Program-made: the position numbers and the translations under genes | DNA from: Chimaeribacter coloradensis | GTDB lineage: Bacteria; Pseudomonadota; Gammaproteobacteria; Enterobacterales; Enterobacteriaceae | Assembly (NCBI RefSeq): GCF_002858715.1 | Contig: NZ_PJZH01000002.1 | Span: 1-64,000, forward strand | Reading direction: 5' to 3' | Length of the DNA: 64,000 nucleotides | Shown: positions 28,418 through 39,703 of the stretch, piece by piece | How the letters are laid out: every line of letters starts with the position of its first letter | Numbering within the stretch: position 1 is the stretch's first letter | The notes under the pieces: model-generated | What the model was told of the DNA's origin: nothing | Database searches by the model: none | Seen by the model: only the letters and a program-made list of their open reading frames with translations

Positions 28418-30352
28418 ATGAACATATTTGACCACTACCGTCAGCGCTATGAAGCTGCCAAGGACGAAGAGTTCACACTGCAGGAATTTCTTACTATCTG
28501 CCGGCAAGATCGCAGTGCTTATGCCAACGCGGCGGAACGCCTGCTCATGGCCATCGGTGAACCCGTCATGGTGGACACCGCGCTTGAGTCACGCTTATCC
28601 CGCCTGTTCTCCAACCGTGTGATCGCCCGCTATCCGGCCTTTGAAGAGTTCTACGGCATGGAAGAGGCGATTGAGCAGATCGTCTCTTACCTCAAACATG
28701 CCGCACAGGGCCTGGAAGAGAAGAAACAGATCCTCTACTTACTGGGGCCGGTGGGTGGCGGTAAATCGTCACTGGCTGAGCGCCTCAAAGCGTTGATGCA
28801 ACGGGTTCCCATTTATGCGCTCAGCGCCAATGGCGAGCGCAGCCCGGTCAACGACCATCCCCTGTGCCTGTTCAACCCGCAGGAAGATGCCAATATTCTG
28901 GAAAAAGAGTACAACATCCCGACCCGCTACCTCGGCACCATCATGTCGCCGTGGGCCGCGAAGCGCCTGCATGAGTTTGGCGGCGATATTACCAAATTCA
29001 AAGTGGTGAAAGTCTGGCCCTCTATTCTGGAGCAGATCGCCATCGCCAAGACCGAGCCGGGTGATGAGAATAACCAGGACATCTCCGCGCTGGTGGGGAA
29101 AGTGGACATCCGCAAACTGGAAAACCACGCCCAGAACGACCCCGACGCCTACGGGTACTCCGGTGCGCTCTGCCGCGCCAACCAAGGCATCATGGAGTTC
29201 GTCGAGATGTTCAAAGCGCCGATCAAGGTGCTGCACCCGTTGCTGACCGCCACCCAGGAGGGGAACTACAACGGTACAGAGGGGATCTCTGCCCTGCCGT
29301 TCAACGGCATTATTCTGGCGCACTCCAATGAATCGGAGTGGGTGCAGTTCCGCAACAACAAGAACAACGAAGCCTTCCTCGACCGCGTCTACATCGTCAA
29401 GGTGCCTTACTGCCTGCGCGTGTCAGAAGAGATCAAGATCTACGACAAGCTGCTTAACCACAGTGAGCTGACCCACGCGCCTTGCGCGCCGGGCACCCTG
29501 GAGACGCTGGCGCGCTTCTCTATCCTGTCACGCCTGAAAGAGCCGGAAAACTCCAGCCTCTACTCCAAGATGCGCGTCTATGACGGCGAAAGCCTGAAAG
29601 ACACCGATCCGAAAGCCAAGTCCTACCAGGAGTACCGCGACTACGCCGGGGTGGATGAGGGCATGAACGGTCTTTCGACCCGTTTCGCCTTTAAGATCCT
29701 CTCGCGGGTGTTCAACTTTGACCACGCGGAAGTGGCGGCCAACCCGGTGCACCTGTTCTATGTGCTGGAGCAGCAGATCGAGCGCGAGCAGTTCCCGCAG
29801 GATCAGTCCGAGAAGTATCTGGAGCACCTGAAAGGTTACCTGATCCCGAAATACGCGGAGTTCATCGGCAAAGAGATCCAGACGGCCTACCTCGAGTCCT
29901 ACTCTGAGTACGGCCAGAACATCTTCGACCGCTACGTGACCTACGCCGACTTCTGGATTCAGGATCAGGAGTACCGCGACCCGGATACCGGCCAGCTGTT
30001 TGACCGTGAGTCGCTGAACGCGGAACTGGAGAAGATCGAGAAACCGGCCGGGATCAGTAACCCGAAAGACTTCCGTAATGAGATCGTCAACTTTGTGCTG
30101 CGCGCCCGCGCCAACAACAGCGGCCGCAACCCGAACTGGACCAGTTATGAGAAGTTACGCACGGTGATCGAGAAAAAAATGTTCTCCAACACCGAAGAGT
30201 TGCTGCCGGTAATCTCGTTCAACGCCAAAACCTCGACCGACGAGCAGAAAAAACACGACGACTTTGTCGACCGCATGATGGAGAAAGGCTATACGCGCAA
30301 ACAGGTGCGCCTGCTGTGCGAATGGTATCTGCGGGTCAGGAAATCGTCATAA
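28418..30352 (+). CDS. yeaG: PrkA-type serine protein kinase YeaG
   Basis: A 644-residue protein, same length as and almost identical to E. coli YeaG. It has an N-terminal AAA+ part with Walker A GPVGGGKSS (110-118) and a C-terminal PrkA kinase domain. In E. coli it is induced by nitrogen and carbon starvation and phosphorylates itself and other proteins. It forms the conserved pair yeaG-yeaH (51 bases apart); ycgB, which belongs to the same conserved stress group in many bacteria, is 12 kb away. Confidence 0.96.
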   Translation: MNIFDHYRQRYEAAKDEEFTLQEFLTICRQDRSAYANAAERLLMAIGEPVMVDTALESRLSRLFSNRVIARYPAFEEFYGMEEAIEQIVSYLKHAAQGLEEKKQILYLLGPVGGGKSSLAERLKALMQRVPIYALSANGERSPVNDHPLCLFNPQEDANILEKEYNIPTRYLGTIMSPWAAKRLHEFGGDITKFKVVKVWPSILEQIAIAKTEPGDENNQDISALVGKVDIRKLENHAQNDPDAYGYSGALCRANQGIMEFVEMFKAPIKVLHPLLTATQEGNYNGTEGISALPFNGIILAHSNESEWVQFRNNKNNEAFLDRVYIVKVPYCLRVSEEIKIYDKLLNHSELTHAPCAPGTLETLARFSILSRLKEPENSSLYSKMRVYDGESLKDTDPKAKSYQEYRDYAGVDEGMNGLSTRFAFKILSRVFNFDHAEVAANPVHLFYVLEQQIEREQFPQDQSEKYLEHLKGYLIPKYAEFIGKEIQTAYLESYSEYGQNIFDRYVTYADFWIQDQEYRDPDTGQLFDRESLNAELEKIEKPAGISNPKDFRNEIVNFVLRARANNSGRNPNWTSYEKLRTVIEKKMFSNTEELLPVISFNAKTSTDEQKKHDDFVDRMMEKGYTRKQVRLLCEWYLRVRKSS

Positions 30353-31681
<1,329 letters not shown>

Positions 31682-31712
31682 TTTTTTCCGCCCGGCCAAC
31701 GGGTTACTGATT

Positions 31713-31743
31713 AAAAACCGGCGTACAGACGCCGGTTTTTTTA
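31713..31743 (+). terminator. Terminator of yeaGH
   Basis: ACCGGCGT (31717-31724), ACAG, ACGCCGGT (31729-31736), long T-run. Confidence 0.92.
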
Positions 31744-31765
31744 TTATGCAGCCAGGGAAACCGGC

Positions 31766-31797
31766 GAAAAAAAACCGCCGGCAACGCGCGGCGGTTT
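31766..31797 (-). terminator. Terminator of ydiY
   Basis: Reverse-strand stem 31789-31796 with 31773-31780 (AACCGCCG/CGGCGGTT), then eight T (A at 31767-31774). Confidence 0.9.
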
Positions 31798-31816
31798 TGC
31801 CCTGTTTCGCGGGGAA

Positions 31817-32584
31817 TTACAGGCTGTAGACCAGCGACACGGTGGTGGTGGTGTCGGTTTTTTCCGGCGCGCTGGACGGCGGCTGGGTGTTATAGGTGAC
31901 GTTATACGCCAGCTTCAGGCCGAAGGATTTGTTGATCGCCACATTCAGCGCCGTTTCGGAGTTGAAGGTGGTTTCGTCGTTCGCCAGCACGGAGAGCGCC
32001 TGGGTGAACTTGGCGTTGTCTGAGATCTGGTAGTCATAGGTCAGTGCGCCGTAGGCCAGGGCGCGGGTCTGGTTGCCGCCCTGCTGGAACTCATCATGGC
32101 GCACGCCCGGACCGGCTTCCATACGCAGGGTATGCACCGGGCCGTTCAGGATCTGGCGGCCGTAACCCAGGGTCGCGACGCTGCGGGAGCGGTAGCCGTT
32201 GTAACGGTCGCTCAGCCAGCTCGCCTGGCCGAACAGGTAGTTGTCAGCAGAGAGGTTGTAACGGGTACGGCCGCCGATCTGATACTTCTCCGAGGAGCGC
32301 TCATCATTGGAGGAGGCGTTGCGCGCCGAGCCCCAGAGGCTGTAGGCGGTTTCCGGGTGGAACCAGGTCATGGTGGTGTCCGCGCTCAGCACGGAGTTTT
32401 TGGTGTTGCCGGTCTGGGCGCTGTAGCCCGCCTGCACGTTGCCTTCAAAGCTCTTTTTCGCGGTGGAGGGATCGTCCAGCGCCGTAAAGAGTGTGTTGTC
32501 CGCAAAGCTGTTAACGCTGAACAGTGTGGCACCACACACTAAGGCGTAGCGTGGTAATGCACGTAAAACCCGACTGGCAATCAT
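31817..32584 (-). CDS. ydiY: YdiY, DUF481 outer-membrane barrel
   Basis: A 255-residue exported barrel protein (E. coli about 252): signal peptide ending NSFA (about 31), then DUF481 with repeated amphipathic strands (GNVQAGYSAQTGNT, YNLSADNYLFGQASW) and a C-terminal TTTVSLVYSL suited to outer-membrane insertion. The start at 32584 gives a clean signal peptide; the frame is open 31 codons further without one. In E. coli it responds to acid. Convergent with yeaH. Confidence 0.88.
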   Translation of the reverse strand: MIASRVLRALPRYALVCGATLFSVNSFADNTLFTALDDPSTAKKSFEGNVQAGYSAQTGNTKNSVLSADTTMTWFHPETAYSLWGSARNASSNDERSSEKYQIGGRTRYNLSADNYLFGQASWLSDRYNGYRSRSVATLGYGRQILNGPVHTLRMEAGPGVRHDEFQQGGNQTRALAYGALTYDYQISDNAKFTQALSVLANDETTFNSETALNVAINKSFGLKLAYNVTYNTQPPSSAPEKTDTTTTVSLVYSL

Positions 32585-32692
32585 GTCTTCCCCAATAAAT
32601 AACGGCAGTATCAAAATATAATCGCAGGCCCGGCCTGCGCGGCGCGTATTTTCAAATTTTCGCCCCGATAAAGTCAATGGCGGAATATAGCG

Positions 32693-32740
32693 CAGATTAG
32701 ACCGAATAATCTAAGCCGCGGTTCTTTTTAGATTAATCTT
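32693..32740. promoter_or_regulatory. Paired AGATTA/TAATCT boxes upstream of ydiY
   Basis: AGATTA (32694-32699) with TAATCT (32707-32712), and a palindrome AGATTAATCT (32730-32739). On the reverse strand the second reads TAAGATTAATCTAA, close to the RcsB box. They lie 110-155 bases before the ydiY start. The factor is a guess. Confidence 0.4.
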
Positions 32741-32969
32741 AATTATGCCGCCCGCCTTACAGGAAATTTGACTTAATTTTTACACCTCCCGCTCTTGACT
32801 GGTTAAATAAGCACCACATTTTGCCGCGCTTATTTTCTGCGTTTGCTTTTTTGGCCAGGTTATTTCCCGGTGAGCCACCTGGAAGATCGCGGTTTTCCGC
32901 TGCGGCGGCGCGCACGGTGCAATGCCCCCACGATTTCTCTGAGAATCCCGGTTAAGCCGGGCTGATGGC

Positions 32970-32976
32970 CTATAGT
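32970..32976 (+). promoter_or_regulatory. Likely sigma-S -10 of katE
   Basis: CTATAGT, followed by TAATGG, 73 bases before the katE ATG. It closely resembles the sigma-S -10 CTATACT; no good -35 is seen, which is usual for sigma-S promoters. katE is a sigma-S gene in E. coli. Confidence 0.5.
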
Positions 32977-33048
32977 TAATGGTTGCATCATCTGAAGGTC
33001 ATCCGAAAGCGCACCGATAAGCGCCTTGCCCGAGAGGAGTATTGCTCA

Positions 33049-35325
33049 ATGTCGAAAATGAAAGGTCATCAGACAACCCTGAAAACTGCGTCCCACCCCG
33101 CCCCGGCCACTGACGGCAACGCGGCGAAACCCGGCCTGGGGGATCTCGCCCCGGCAGATAACTCCCACCAGCCCTCCCCCACGCCGACCCCGCCGGGCCA
33201 GGAGCCGACCGCCCCCGGCAGCCTGAAAAGCCCGGATACTCACAACGCCAAGCTCGACGCGCTGGAGATCCACCGCAAACAAGGGGAGCAGCAGCCGCTG
33301 ACCACCAACCACGGCACCAAAATTGCCAACGATCAGAACTCCCTGCGCGCCGGTGTGCGTGGCCCGACGCTGCTGGAAGATTTCATCATGCGGGAGAAGA
33401 TCACCCATTTTGACCATGAGCGCATCCCGGAGCGCATCGTCCATGCGCGCGGCTCGGCGGCGCACGGCTACTTCCAGTGCTACCGGTCAATGAGTGACGT
33501 CACCAAAGCGGCCTTTTTGCAGGACCCGGCGAAACAGACCCCGGTCTATGTGCGCTTCTCTACGGTACAGGGCTCACGCGGCTCGGCGGACACCGTGCGC
33601 GACATCCGCGGCTTCGCCACCAAGTTTTACACCGACGAGGGCAACTACGACCTGGTCGGCAACAACACCCCGGTGTTCTTTATCCAGGACGCCCACAAAT
33701 TCCCCGATTTCGTCCATGCGGTGAAACCGGAGCCGCACAACGAGATGCCGCAGGGTGCCAGCGCCCACGACACCTTCTGGGACTACGTCTCGCTCCAGCC
33801 GGAGACGCTGCACAACGTCTTCTGGGCGATGTCCGACCGCGGCATCCCACGCAGCTACCGCACCATGGAGGGGTTCGGCATCCACACCTTCCGTTTTATC
33901 AACGCCGAAGGGAAATCGACCTTTGTGCGTTTCCACTGGAAGCCGCTGGCGGGCAAGGCGTCGCTGCTGTGGGATGAGGCGCAGAAGCTGGCCGGGAAAG
34001 ACAGTGATTTCCACCGCCGCGACCTGTGGGAGTCGATCGAGGCCGGGGATTACCCCGAGTATGAGCTGGGCGTGCAGCTGATCCCGGAAGAGGATGAGTT
34101 CAAGTTCGATTTTGACCTGCTGGACGCGACCAAACTGATCCCCGAGGCGCTGGTGCCGGTGGAGATCATCGGCAAGATGGTGCTGAACCGCAACCCGGAC
34201 AACTTCCACGCCGAAACCGAACAGGTGGCCTTCCACCCCGGCCATGTGGTGCCGGGCATCGACTTCACCAACGACCCGCTGTTACAAGGGCGGCTCTTCT
34301 CCTACACCGACACCCAGATCAGCCGCCTGGGCGGGCCGAACTTCCATGAGATCCCGATTAACCGGCCGGTCTGCCCTTACCATAACTTCCAGCGTGACGG
34401 CATGCACCGGATGGACATCGACACCAACCCCGCCAGTTACGAACCGAACTCCATCAACAACAACTGGCCGCGCGAAACGCCCCCGGCCGCGTCGGGCGGC
34501 GGGTTTGAAAGCCACTATGAGCGCATTGACGGCCATAAAGTGCGCGAGCGCAGCGAATCCTTTGCCGATTACTACTCCCAGCCGCGCCTGTTCTGGCTGA
34601 GCCAGACGCCGGTGGAGCAGGAGCACATTATCGGGGCATTCTCGTTTGAGCTGAGCAAAGTGGGCCGCCGCTACATCCGTGAGCGGGTGGTGGATCTGCT
34701 GGCGCGGGTGGACATCAACCTCGCAGAGGAGGTGGGTGAAAACCTCGGCTTCCGCCTGCCGGATGACGCCAAAAAATACCCGCTGCCGCACAGCGTCAAC
34801 GGCCTGCAAAAAGATGAGACCCTGAGCCTGTATGCCACCGGCGACGGTGTGCTGAAGGGCCGCTGTGTGGCGGTGATGCTGAGTGACGGCGTCCACGCCG
34901 CCGATGTGCTGGAGATCCTCCAGGCGCTGAAAGCGGAGGGCGTCCACCCGAAACTGCTGGCGCGCCACATGGGTGAGGTGCTGGCGGATGACGGCTCCTC
35001 GGTGCCGGTGGACGGCACCTTCAACAATACGCCGTCGGTGACGGTGGATGCGGTGCTGGTGCCGAACGGCAACATCGACTCGCTGCTGCTGGACGGCGAC
35101 GCCCGCCACTTCCTGCTGGAGGCGTATAAGCATCTGAAGGTGATCGGCCTGAGCGGCGACGCCGCCCGCATCAAACCGCTGCTCGGCATCGATGACAGCG
35201 CCACCGAAGAGGGTATCGCCGAGGGGGCGAAAGCCGAAGGGGTCATGCTGCAAACCTTCCTGGATGCGCTGGAGCAGCACCGCATCTGGTCACGCAGCGA
35301 CAAAGCGGCCGCCGTACCGGCCTGA
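33049..35325 (+). CDS. katE: Catalase HPII
   Basis: A 758-residue large-subunit monofunctional haem catalase (E. coli KatE 753). Distal His132 (VHARGS) and Asn205 (LVGNNTP) and proximal haem ligand Tyr419 (LFSYTDTQ) are each four residues later than in E. coli. A disordered proline-rich N-terminus and the C-terminal flavodoxin-like domain are present. The start at 33049 has GAGAGGAG upstream; the frame stays open 22 codons earlier. It is followed 51 bases on by a stress-type SDR. Confidence 0.96.
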   Translation: MSKMKGHQTTLKTASHPAPATDGNAAKPGLGDLAPADNSHQPSPTPTPPGQEPTAPGSLKSPDTHNAKLDALEIHRKQGEQQPLTTNHGTKIANDQNSLRAGVRGPTLLEDFIMREKITHFDHERIPERIVHARGSAAHGYFQCYRSMSDVTKAAFLQDPAKQTPVYVRFSTVQGSRGSADTVRDIRGFATKFYTDEGNYDLVGNNTPVFFIQDAHKFPDFVHAVKPEPHNEMPQGASAHDTFWDYVSLQPETLHNVFWAMSDRGIPRSYRTMEGFGIHTFRFINAEGKSTFVRFHWKPLAGKASLLWDEAQKLAGKDSDFHRRDLWESIEAGDYPEYELGVQLIPEEDEFKFDFDLLDATKLIPEALVPVEIIGKMVLNRNPDNFHAETEQVAFHPGHVVPGIDFTNDPLLQGRLFSYTDTQISRLGGPNFHEIPINRPVCPYHNFQRDGMHRMDIDTNPASYEPNSINNNWPRETPPAASGGGFESHYERIDGHKVRERSESFADYYSQPRLFWLSQTPVEQEHIIGAFSFELSKVGRRYIRERVVDLLARVDINLAEEVGENLGFRLPDDAKKYPLPHSVNGLQKDETLSLYATGDGVLKGRCVAVMLSDGVHAADVLEILQALKAEGVHPKLLARHMGEVLADDGSSVPVDGTFNNTPSVTVDAVLVPNGNIDSLLLDGDARHFLLEAYKHLKVIGLSGDAARIKPLLGIDDSATEEGIAEGAKAEGVMLQTFLDALEQHRIWSRSDKAAAVPA

Positions 35326-35376
35326 TGTTTTTCCGGGGAGGCGCGCCCTCCCCGCCTGTTTTCTTAAGGAGGAACC

Positions 35377-36231
35377 ATGAGCGAACAAACCCTGCCCAAG
35401 CAGCACCAGGACCAGCAACCCGGCCGTGAGGCACCGATGGAGCCGAAGCCGCTCTATGACGACCCGGACTACCGCGCCGGCGGCAAGCTGAAGGAGAAAG
35501 TGGCGCTGGTCACCGGCGGCGACAGCGGCATCGGCCGTGCCGTGACCATCGCCTATGCCAAAGAGGGGGCGAAGGTGGCGATCGTCTACCTGGAAGAGGA
35601 TGAGGACGCGCGCGAAACCCAGCGGCTGGCCGCCCAGTATGGCCCGGAGCCGCTGCTGATCCGCGGTGACCTGGGCGATCAGGCGTTTGCTACGGAGGCC
35701 GTGGAGCAGACCGCCGCCCACTTCGGCGGGCTGGACGTGCTGGTCAATATCGCCGGCGAGCAGCACCCGCAAGAGACGCCGGAAGAGATTAGCGCAGAAC
35801 AGCTGGAGAAAACCTTTCGCACTAACTTTTTCTCGATGGTCTATCTGGTGCAGGCGGCACTTAAGCACCTGCCGGAAGACGGGGCGATCATCAACACCAC
35901 CTCCATCACCGCCTACCGCGGCAACCCGACGCTGATCGACTACTCCTCCACCAAAGGGGCGATCACCGCCTTTACCCGCTCGCTCTCCACCAACCTGCTG
36001 GAGCGCGGCATCCGCGTTAATGCCGTGGCACCCGGCCCGATCTGGACGCCGCTTATCCCCTCGACGTTCGATGAGGATCACGTTTCGAAATTCGGCCTGG
36101 AGACACCGATGAAGCGCCCCGGCCAGCCCTCTGAACTGGCAGCGGCCTATGTCTACCTCGCCTGTAAAGACGCCTCTTACGTCAGCGGCCAGACCATCCA
36201 TATCAACGGCGGCGTCGTGATTAACGGCTGA
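35377..36231 (+). CDS. Short-chain dehydrogenase/reductase (YghA/YhdF type)
   Basis: A 284-residue NAD(P)-dependent oxidoreductase. Cofactor motif TGGDSGIGRA (about 46-55), NIAGEQ, catalytic Ser (TTSITAY) and YSSTKGA with Tyr and Lys, and a long N-terminal lead with PLYDDPDY typical of the general-stress SDR branch. Substrate unknown. AAGGAGG precedes the ATG. It is 51 bases after katE, so probably co-induced with the catalase. It is not truncated. Confidence 0.85.
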   Translation: MSEQTLPKQHQDQQPGREAPMEPKPLYDDPDYRAGGKLKEKVALVTGGDSGIGRAVTIAYAKEGAKVAIVYLEEDEDARETQRLAAQYGPEPLLIRGDLGDQAFATEAVEQTAAHFGGLDVLVNIAGEQHPQETPEEISAEQLEKTFRTNFFSMVYLVQAALKHLPEDGAIINTTSITAYRGNPTLIDYSSTKGAITAFTRSLSTNLLERGIRVNAVAPGPIWTPLIPSTFDEDHVSKFGLETPMKRPGQPSELAAAYVYLACKDASYVSGQTIHINGGVVING

Positions 36232-36262
36232 CAAACGGTTCACGGCCGATCGCCGCAGGCAT

Positions 36263-36297
36263 AAAAAAAGCCGGGCCACCCAGGTGCCCGGCTTTTT
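36263..36297. terminator. Bidirectional terminator after the SDR gene
   Basis: AGCCGGGC (36269-36276) with GCCCGGCT (36286-36293), extra inner pairing, A-run before and five T after. It also serves the convergent membrane-protein gene. Confidence 0.9.
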
Positions 36298-36308
36298 AAT
36301 GTGCGCAG

Positions 36309-37115
36309 TTACGGGATGCGGTTTTTCAGGGCGTCGTTCTGTTTGTCCTCGTCGCGCTCGCGCTCGGCCAGCGCCTCAAAGGCGGTGGCGGTCGCCGGGT
36401 CAAACAGCGAGAGCGTCTCGATCTGGTTGAGCATAATCACCTTGCGGAAATAGAGCGCGGAGATCGGCTCTGAGTCCGGCAGGATGCCGTGCTGCTGGTA
36501 GTAGCTGGCGTAGTTGTGCTCCACCCGCATCTTCTGGGTCTCCGGGTCGCGGTAGCCGCTGACCATCGGGATCAGCACCACGTTGTCAGTGGAGCCGCTT
36601 TCGCAGCGCAGGGTATGCACCATGCCGATGTAGACGCGGCGCGAACGCAGCGTGACGAATACCATATCGCCCTGGTCCATACACTGATAGAGCAGCCCTT
36701 CCACGCCGTTGGAGCGGGTCAGCTGCTGGTAGAGGCTTTTGCGCCCTGCCGGGTCAAGCTGCATGCTGCGCGACCAGGAGGTGCAGGAGAGGCAGAGCAT
36801 CACCGACACCGCCAGCATAATCACCACCGGCGCCTGGATGCCGAGGAAGCTCCACATGATAAAGTCACGTTGCAGCTGGAGATCGTGCCCGATGATCCAC
36901 GGGAACTGGTTCATCAGCCCCGAGAAGCCCCACAGCAGCAGGTAGACGATGGCGATCACCAGCAGCCCCTGCAACACGAAGATGCAGCCGTACAGCGCCA
37001 CCACAAAGTAGACGTCCCAGCCGAAGGTGCGTTTGAGTTTAAAACGTGAGGAGACATCGCGGGTGGTGTACCAGTAGCCGCACACCATCAAGACCATAAA
37101 AATTGCCGTTGCCAT
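36309..37115 (-). CDS. Uncharacterised membrane protein with soluble C-terminal domain
   Basis: 268 residues, not recognised. Three hydrophobic segments (about 1-17, 34-62 and 86-110) precede a soluble C-terminal domain of about 150 residues. That domain contains FVTLRSRRVYIGMVHTLR and LIPMVSGYRDPETQKMRVEHNY, a beta-rich pattern seen in unstudied proteobacterial membrane proteins. The start at 37115 has GGGGAGGG 9 bases upstream; an upstream TTG is rejected. Several cysteines lie in the membrane part. It sits alone, convergent with the katE-SDR unit and divergent from nadE. Confidence 0.75.
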   Translation of the reverse strand: MATAIFMVLMVCGYWYTTRDVSSRFKLKRTFGWDVYFVVALYGCIFVLQGLLVIAIVYLLLWGFSGLMNQFPWIIGHDLQLQRDFIMWSFLGIQAPVVIMLAVSVMLCLSCTSWSRSMQLDPAGRKSLYQQLTRSNGVEGLLYQCMDQGDMVFVTLRSRRVYIGMVHTLRCESGSTDNVVLIPMVSGYRDPETQKMRVEHNYASYYQQHGILPDSEPISALYFRKVIMLNQIETLSLFDPATATAFEALAERERDEDKQNDALKNRIP

Positions 37116-37505
37116 CAGTGCGCACCCTCCCCACAACCGGCGCGGGCCGGTGAGTCAGGTAGCGCGGGTAACACTCGCTGCATAGATCCTCCTTGTTGTC
37201 ATGATCGGCCCCGTGGCGGGGCGGGCCGGCGTCGCACCCTGGGTATGACGCCGCAAACCGGCTGGGGTTGCGCCGGAATAGTCTGGAAATGGCCGCCCCA
37301 GACGGGTGTGACCCGGTTAAGCATAGTTAACACTCTGGATAAACGACCTATTTTCTGTACACGGCGCGTCCGTTTACCCGCTTCCCCTGCGATCGCGCCT
37401 TGTCCTTTCGCGCGCCGCGGGGTAGTTTTATTTCCGGGATAAATGATTTTATGCCTAGAATTAACAGAAACATCCGCAGTTAACCGGCATTCAGGAGGAG
37501 TGGTC
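37116..37505. other. 390-bp region between the membrane protein gene and nadE
   Basis: No gene. It includes an inverted repeat GTCTGG (37281-37286) with CCAGAC (37298-37303) and a repetitive CCGG/GCGCC section at 37205-37275. I could not place either promoter. Confidence 0.4.
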
Positions 37506-38336
37506 ATGGCATTGCAACAACAGATTATTGAAGCCCTCAAGGTAAAACCACAGATTGACGCGCAGGAGGAGATCCGCCGCAGCGTTGACTTCCTGAAAGA
37601 ATATCTTCAGGCTAACCCGGCGCTGAGAACACTGGTGCTGGGCATCAGCGGCGGCCAGGACTCCACCCTGACCGGCAAACTCAGCCAGATGGCGATCACC
37701 GAACTGCGCGAAGAGACCGGGGACGAGAGCTATGAGTTCATCGGCGTGCGCCTGCCTTACGGCAACCAGGCCGATGAGGCGGACTGCCAGGACGCCCTCG
37801 CCTTTATCCAGCCGAACCGCGTGCTGACGGTCAACATCAAGGAGTCGGTGGTGGCCAGCGAAGCGGCCCTGCGCAACGCCGGGATTGAGCTGTCGGACTT
37901 TGTGAAAGGCAATGAGAAAGCGCGTGAGCGCATGAAGGCGCAATACAGCATCGCCGGCATGACCCGCGGGCTGGTGGTGGGCACCGACCACGCCGCCGAG
38001 GCGGTCACCGGTTTCTACACCAAGTACGGCGACGGCGGCACCGACATCAACCCGATCTTCCGCCTCAACAAGCGCCAGGGCAAGGCGCTGCTGGCGGCGC
38101 TGGGCTGCCCGGAGCACCTCTACAAGAAAGTGCCGACCGCCGACCTGGAAGAGGATCGCCCCGGCCTGCCGGATGAGGTGGCGCTGGGCGTCACTTATGA
38201 GATGATTGACGATTACCTGGAAGGCAAACAGGTTGACCCGAAGGTCGCGGAGATTATCGAACGCTGGTACACCCGTACCGAGCATAAACGTCAGCTGCCG
38301 GTCACGGTCTTTGACGATTTCTGGAAAACCACATAA
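37506..38336 (+). CDS. nadE: NH3-dependent NAD synthetase
   Basis: A 276-residue enzyme (E. coli 275) making NAD from deamido-NAD, ATP and ammonia. PP-loop SGGQDS is at 48-53; [10 protein letters not shown] and [15 protein letters not shown] follow. There is no glutaminase domain. AGGAGGAG precedes ATG 37506; the frame's earlier start (37443) is rejected. A terminator follows. pncA, which feeds the same pathway, is 15 kb away. Confidence 0.96.
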   Translation: MALQQQIIEALKVKPQIDAQEEIRRSVDFLKEYLQANPALRTLVLGISGGQDSTLTGKLSQMAITELREETGDESYEFIGVRLPYGNQADEADCQDALAFIQPNRVLTVNIKESVVASEAALRNAGIELSDFVKGNEKARERMKAQYSIAGMTRGLVVGTDHAAEAVTGFYTKYGDGGTDINPIFRLNKRQGKALLAALGCPEHLYKKVPTADLEEDRPGLPDEVALGVTYEMIDDYLEGKQVDPKVAEIIERWYTRTEHKRQLPVTVFDDFWKTT

Positions 38337-38366
38337 CACCACCGGCTCTGCCCCGCCCTGTGAACG

Positions 38367-38398
38367 ACGCGCCGCCTGCCCTGCGGCGCGTTTCTTTT
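38367..38398 (+). terminator. Terminator of nadE
   Basis: ACGCGCCGC (38367-38375) with GCGGCGCGT (38383-38391), then TTTCTTTT. Confidence 0.8.
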
Positions 38399-38440
38399 GC
38401 GGGCCGGGCACCGCCGTCATGAGGATATGACATTCACACT

Positions 38441-39676
38441 ATGCAAAAATTTTTACTGCTTCTGCTCTCTATTGTTCTGCTTGGCCCGCTGGGCATCGAT
38501 CTCTACCTGCCGACTATCCCGGCGATTGCCGCCGGGCTGGGCAGCCCGCAGGCGGTGATCCAGTCCACGATTTCGCTGTTTATCTTGGTGCTGGGTGCCG
38601 GGCAGCTGGTGGCCGGGCCGCTGGTGGATAACTATGGCCGTAAGCCGGTGGCGCTGGCGGGCATTATTCTCTATTTGCTGGGGGCGGTGCTGGCGGCGCT
38701 CTCCGTCAGCCCGGCGATGTTTATCGCCTCGCGGCTGGTGCAGGGGCTGGCGGTCTGCTGCACCGCCGTGGTGGCCTTCAGCGGCATCCGCGACCGGATG
38801 AACGGGGAAGAGGCCGCCCGCGCCTTCGGCTTCCTGAACGGCACGCTGAACATCGTTCCGGCGATGGCCCCGCTGCTCGGCGGGCTGCTGGCAGAGGCCT
38901 TTGGCTGGCGCGCGCCGTTCTGGTTCCTGGCGGGCTATGCCGCCGTGGTCTTTGCGGTGATCGCCACGCTGCTGCCGGAAACCCGCCCGGCCGACACCCA
39001 GCCGGTGCGCAGCCTGCCGTTGCGGCAGTATGGCGCGATCCTGCGTGACGCCCGTTTCCGTACGTTCAGCCTGGTGAATGCCGGGGCGATGGGCATGGCG
39101 CTGACTTACGTCTCCCTCGCCCCCACGGTGCTGATGGGCACCGGCGGGCTGTCGCCGCTGCACTTCTCGCTGGCCTTCGGTGCCAACGGCTTCTGGATCC
39201 TGTTTGTCAGCTTCTTTGCCAACCGGGTGATCCACAAACTCGGCCGCCCGGTCTGCCTGGCGGTGGGCAGCGGGCTGATGCTGCTGGGCGCGCTGGGGCT
39301 GCTGGCAGGCGTGCTGCTGTTGCCGCAGGCGGTGCAGCCGCAGTGGTGGGTCTATATGCTGCCGGTAGCCGCGGCCTGTGCCGGGCTGGCGTTTATGATG
39401 GGCCCGGCCACCAGCTACGCGCTGGAGCCGTACGGCAACGAGGCCGGGGTCGCCTCGGCGCTGGTCGGTTTTGTGCAGATGGCGGGCGGCTCGGTGCTTG
39501 GGCTGGCGGCGATGGCGCTGCCGCTCTCACCCAAGCTGTCGCTGGCGGTGATGATGCTGGCAGGCTGTTTGCTGGCGCTGCGTGCGCGCCTGCTGAGCAA
39601 GCAACTGCGCGGGACGCTGACCTCCCTGGACGTTAACGCCGCGACGAAAAAAACCTCGCCCGGCAACGATCTGTAA
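38441..39676 (+). CDS. Bcr/CflA-family MFS drug exporter
   Basis: A 411-residue, 12-helix inner-membrane transporter of the drug:H+ antiporter-1 group. Helix 1 carries GPLGIDLYLPTIPAI, the Bcr/CflA signature; after helix 2 comes the antiporter motif GPLVDNYGRKPVALAG. Its closest E. coli relatives would be YdhC or Bcr; I cannot say which, and the substrate is unknown. The start has no strong Shine-Dalgarno. It is convergent with dadX, separated by a C9 tract. Confidence 0.85.
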   Translation: MQKFLLLLLSIVLLGPLGIDLYLPTIPAIAAGLGSPQAVIQSTISLFILVLGAGQLVAGPLVDNYGRKPVALAGIILYLLGAVLAALSVSPAMFIASRLVQGLAVCCTAVVAFSGIRDRMNGEEAARAFGFLNGTLNIVPAMAPLLGGLLAEAFGWRAPFWFLAGYAAVVFAVIATLLPETRPADTQPVRSLPLRQYGAILRDARFRTFSLVNAGAMGMALTYVSLAPTVLMGTGGLSPLHFSLAFGANGFWILFVSFFANRVIHKLGRPVCLAVGSGLMLLGALGLLAGVLLLPQAVQPQWWVYMLPVAAACAGLAFMMGPATSYALEPYGNEAGVASALVGFVQMAGGSVLGLAAMALPLSPKLSLAVMMLAGCLLALRARLLSKQLRGTLTSLDVNAATKKTSPGNDL

Positions 39677-39698
39677 CCCCCCCCCCACCCGGCGGGTG
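39677..39698. repeat. C9 homopolymer and small stem between MFS gene and dadX
   Basis: Nine C at 39677-39685, then CACCC/GGGTG pairing. No T-run, so a poor terminator. Homopolymer length may be uncertain or variable. Confidence 0.6.
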
Positions 39699-39703
39699 CC
39701 GTG

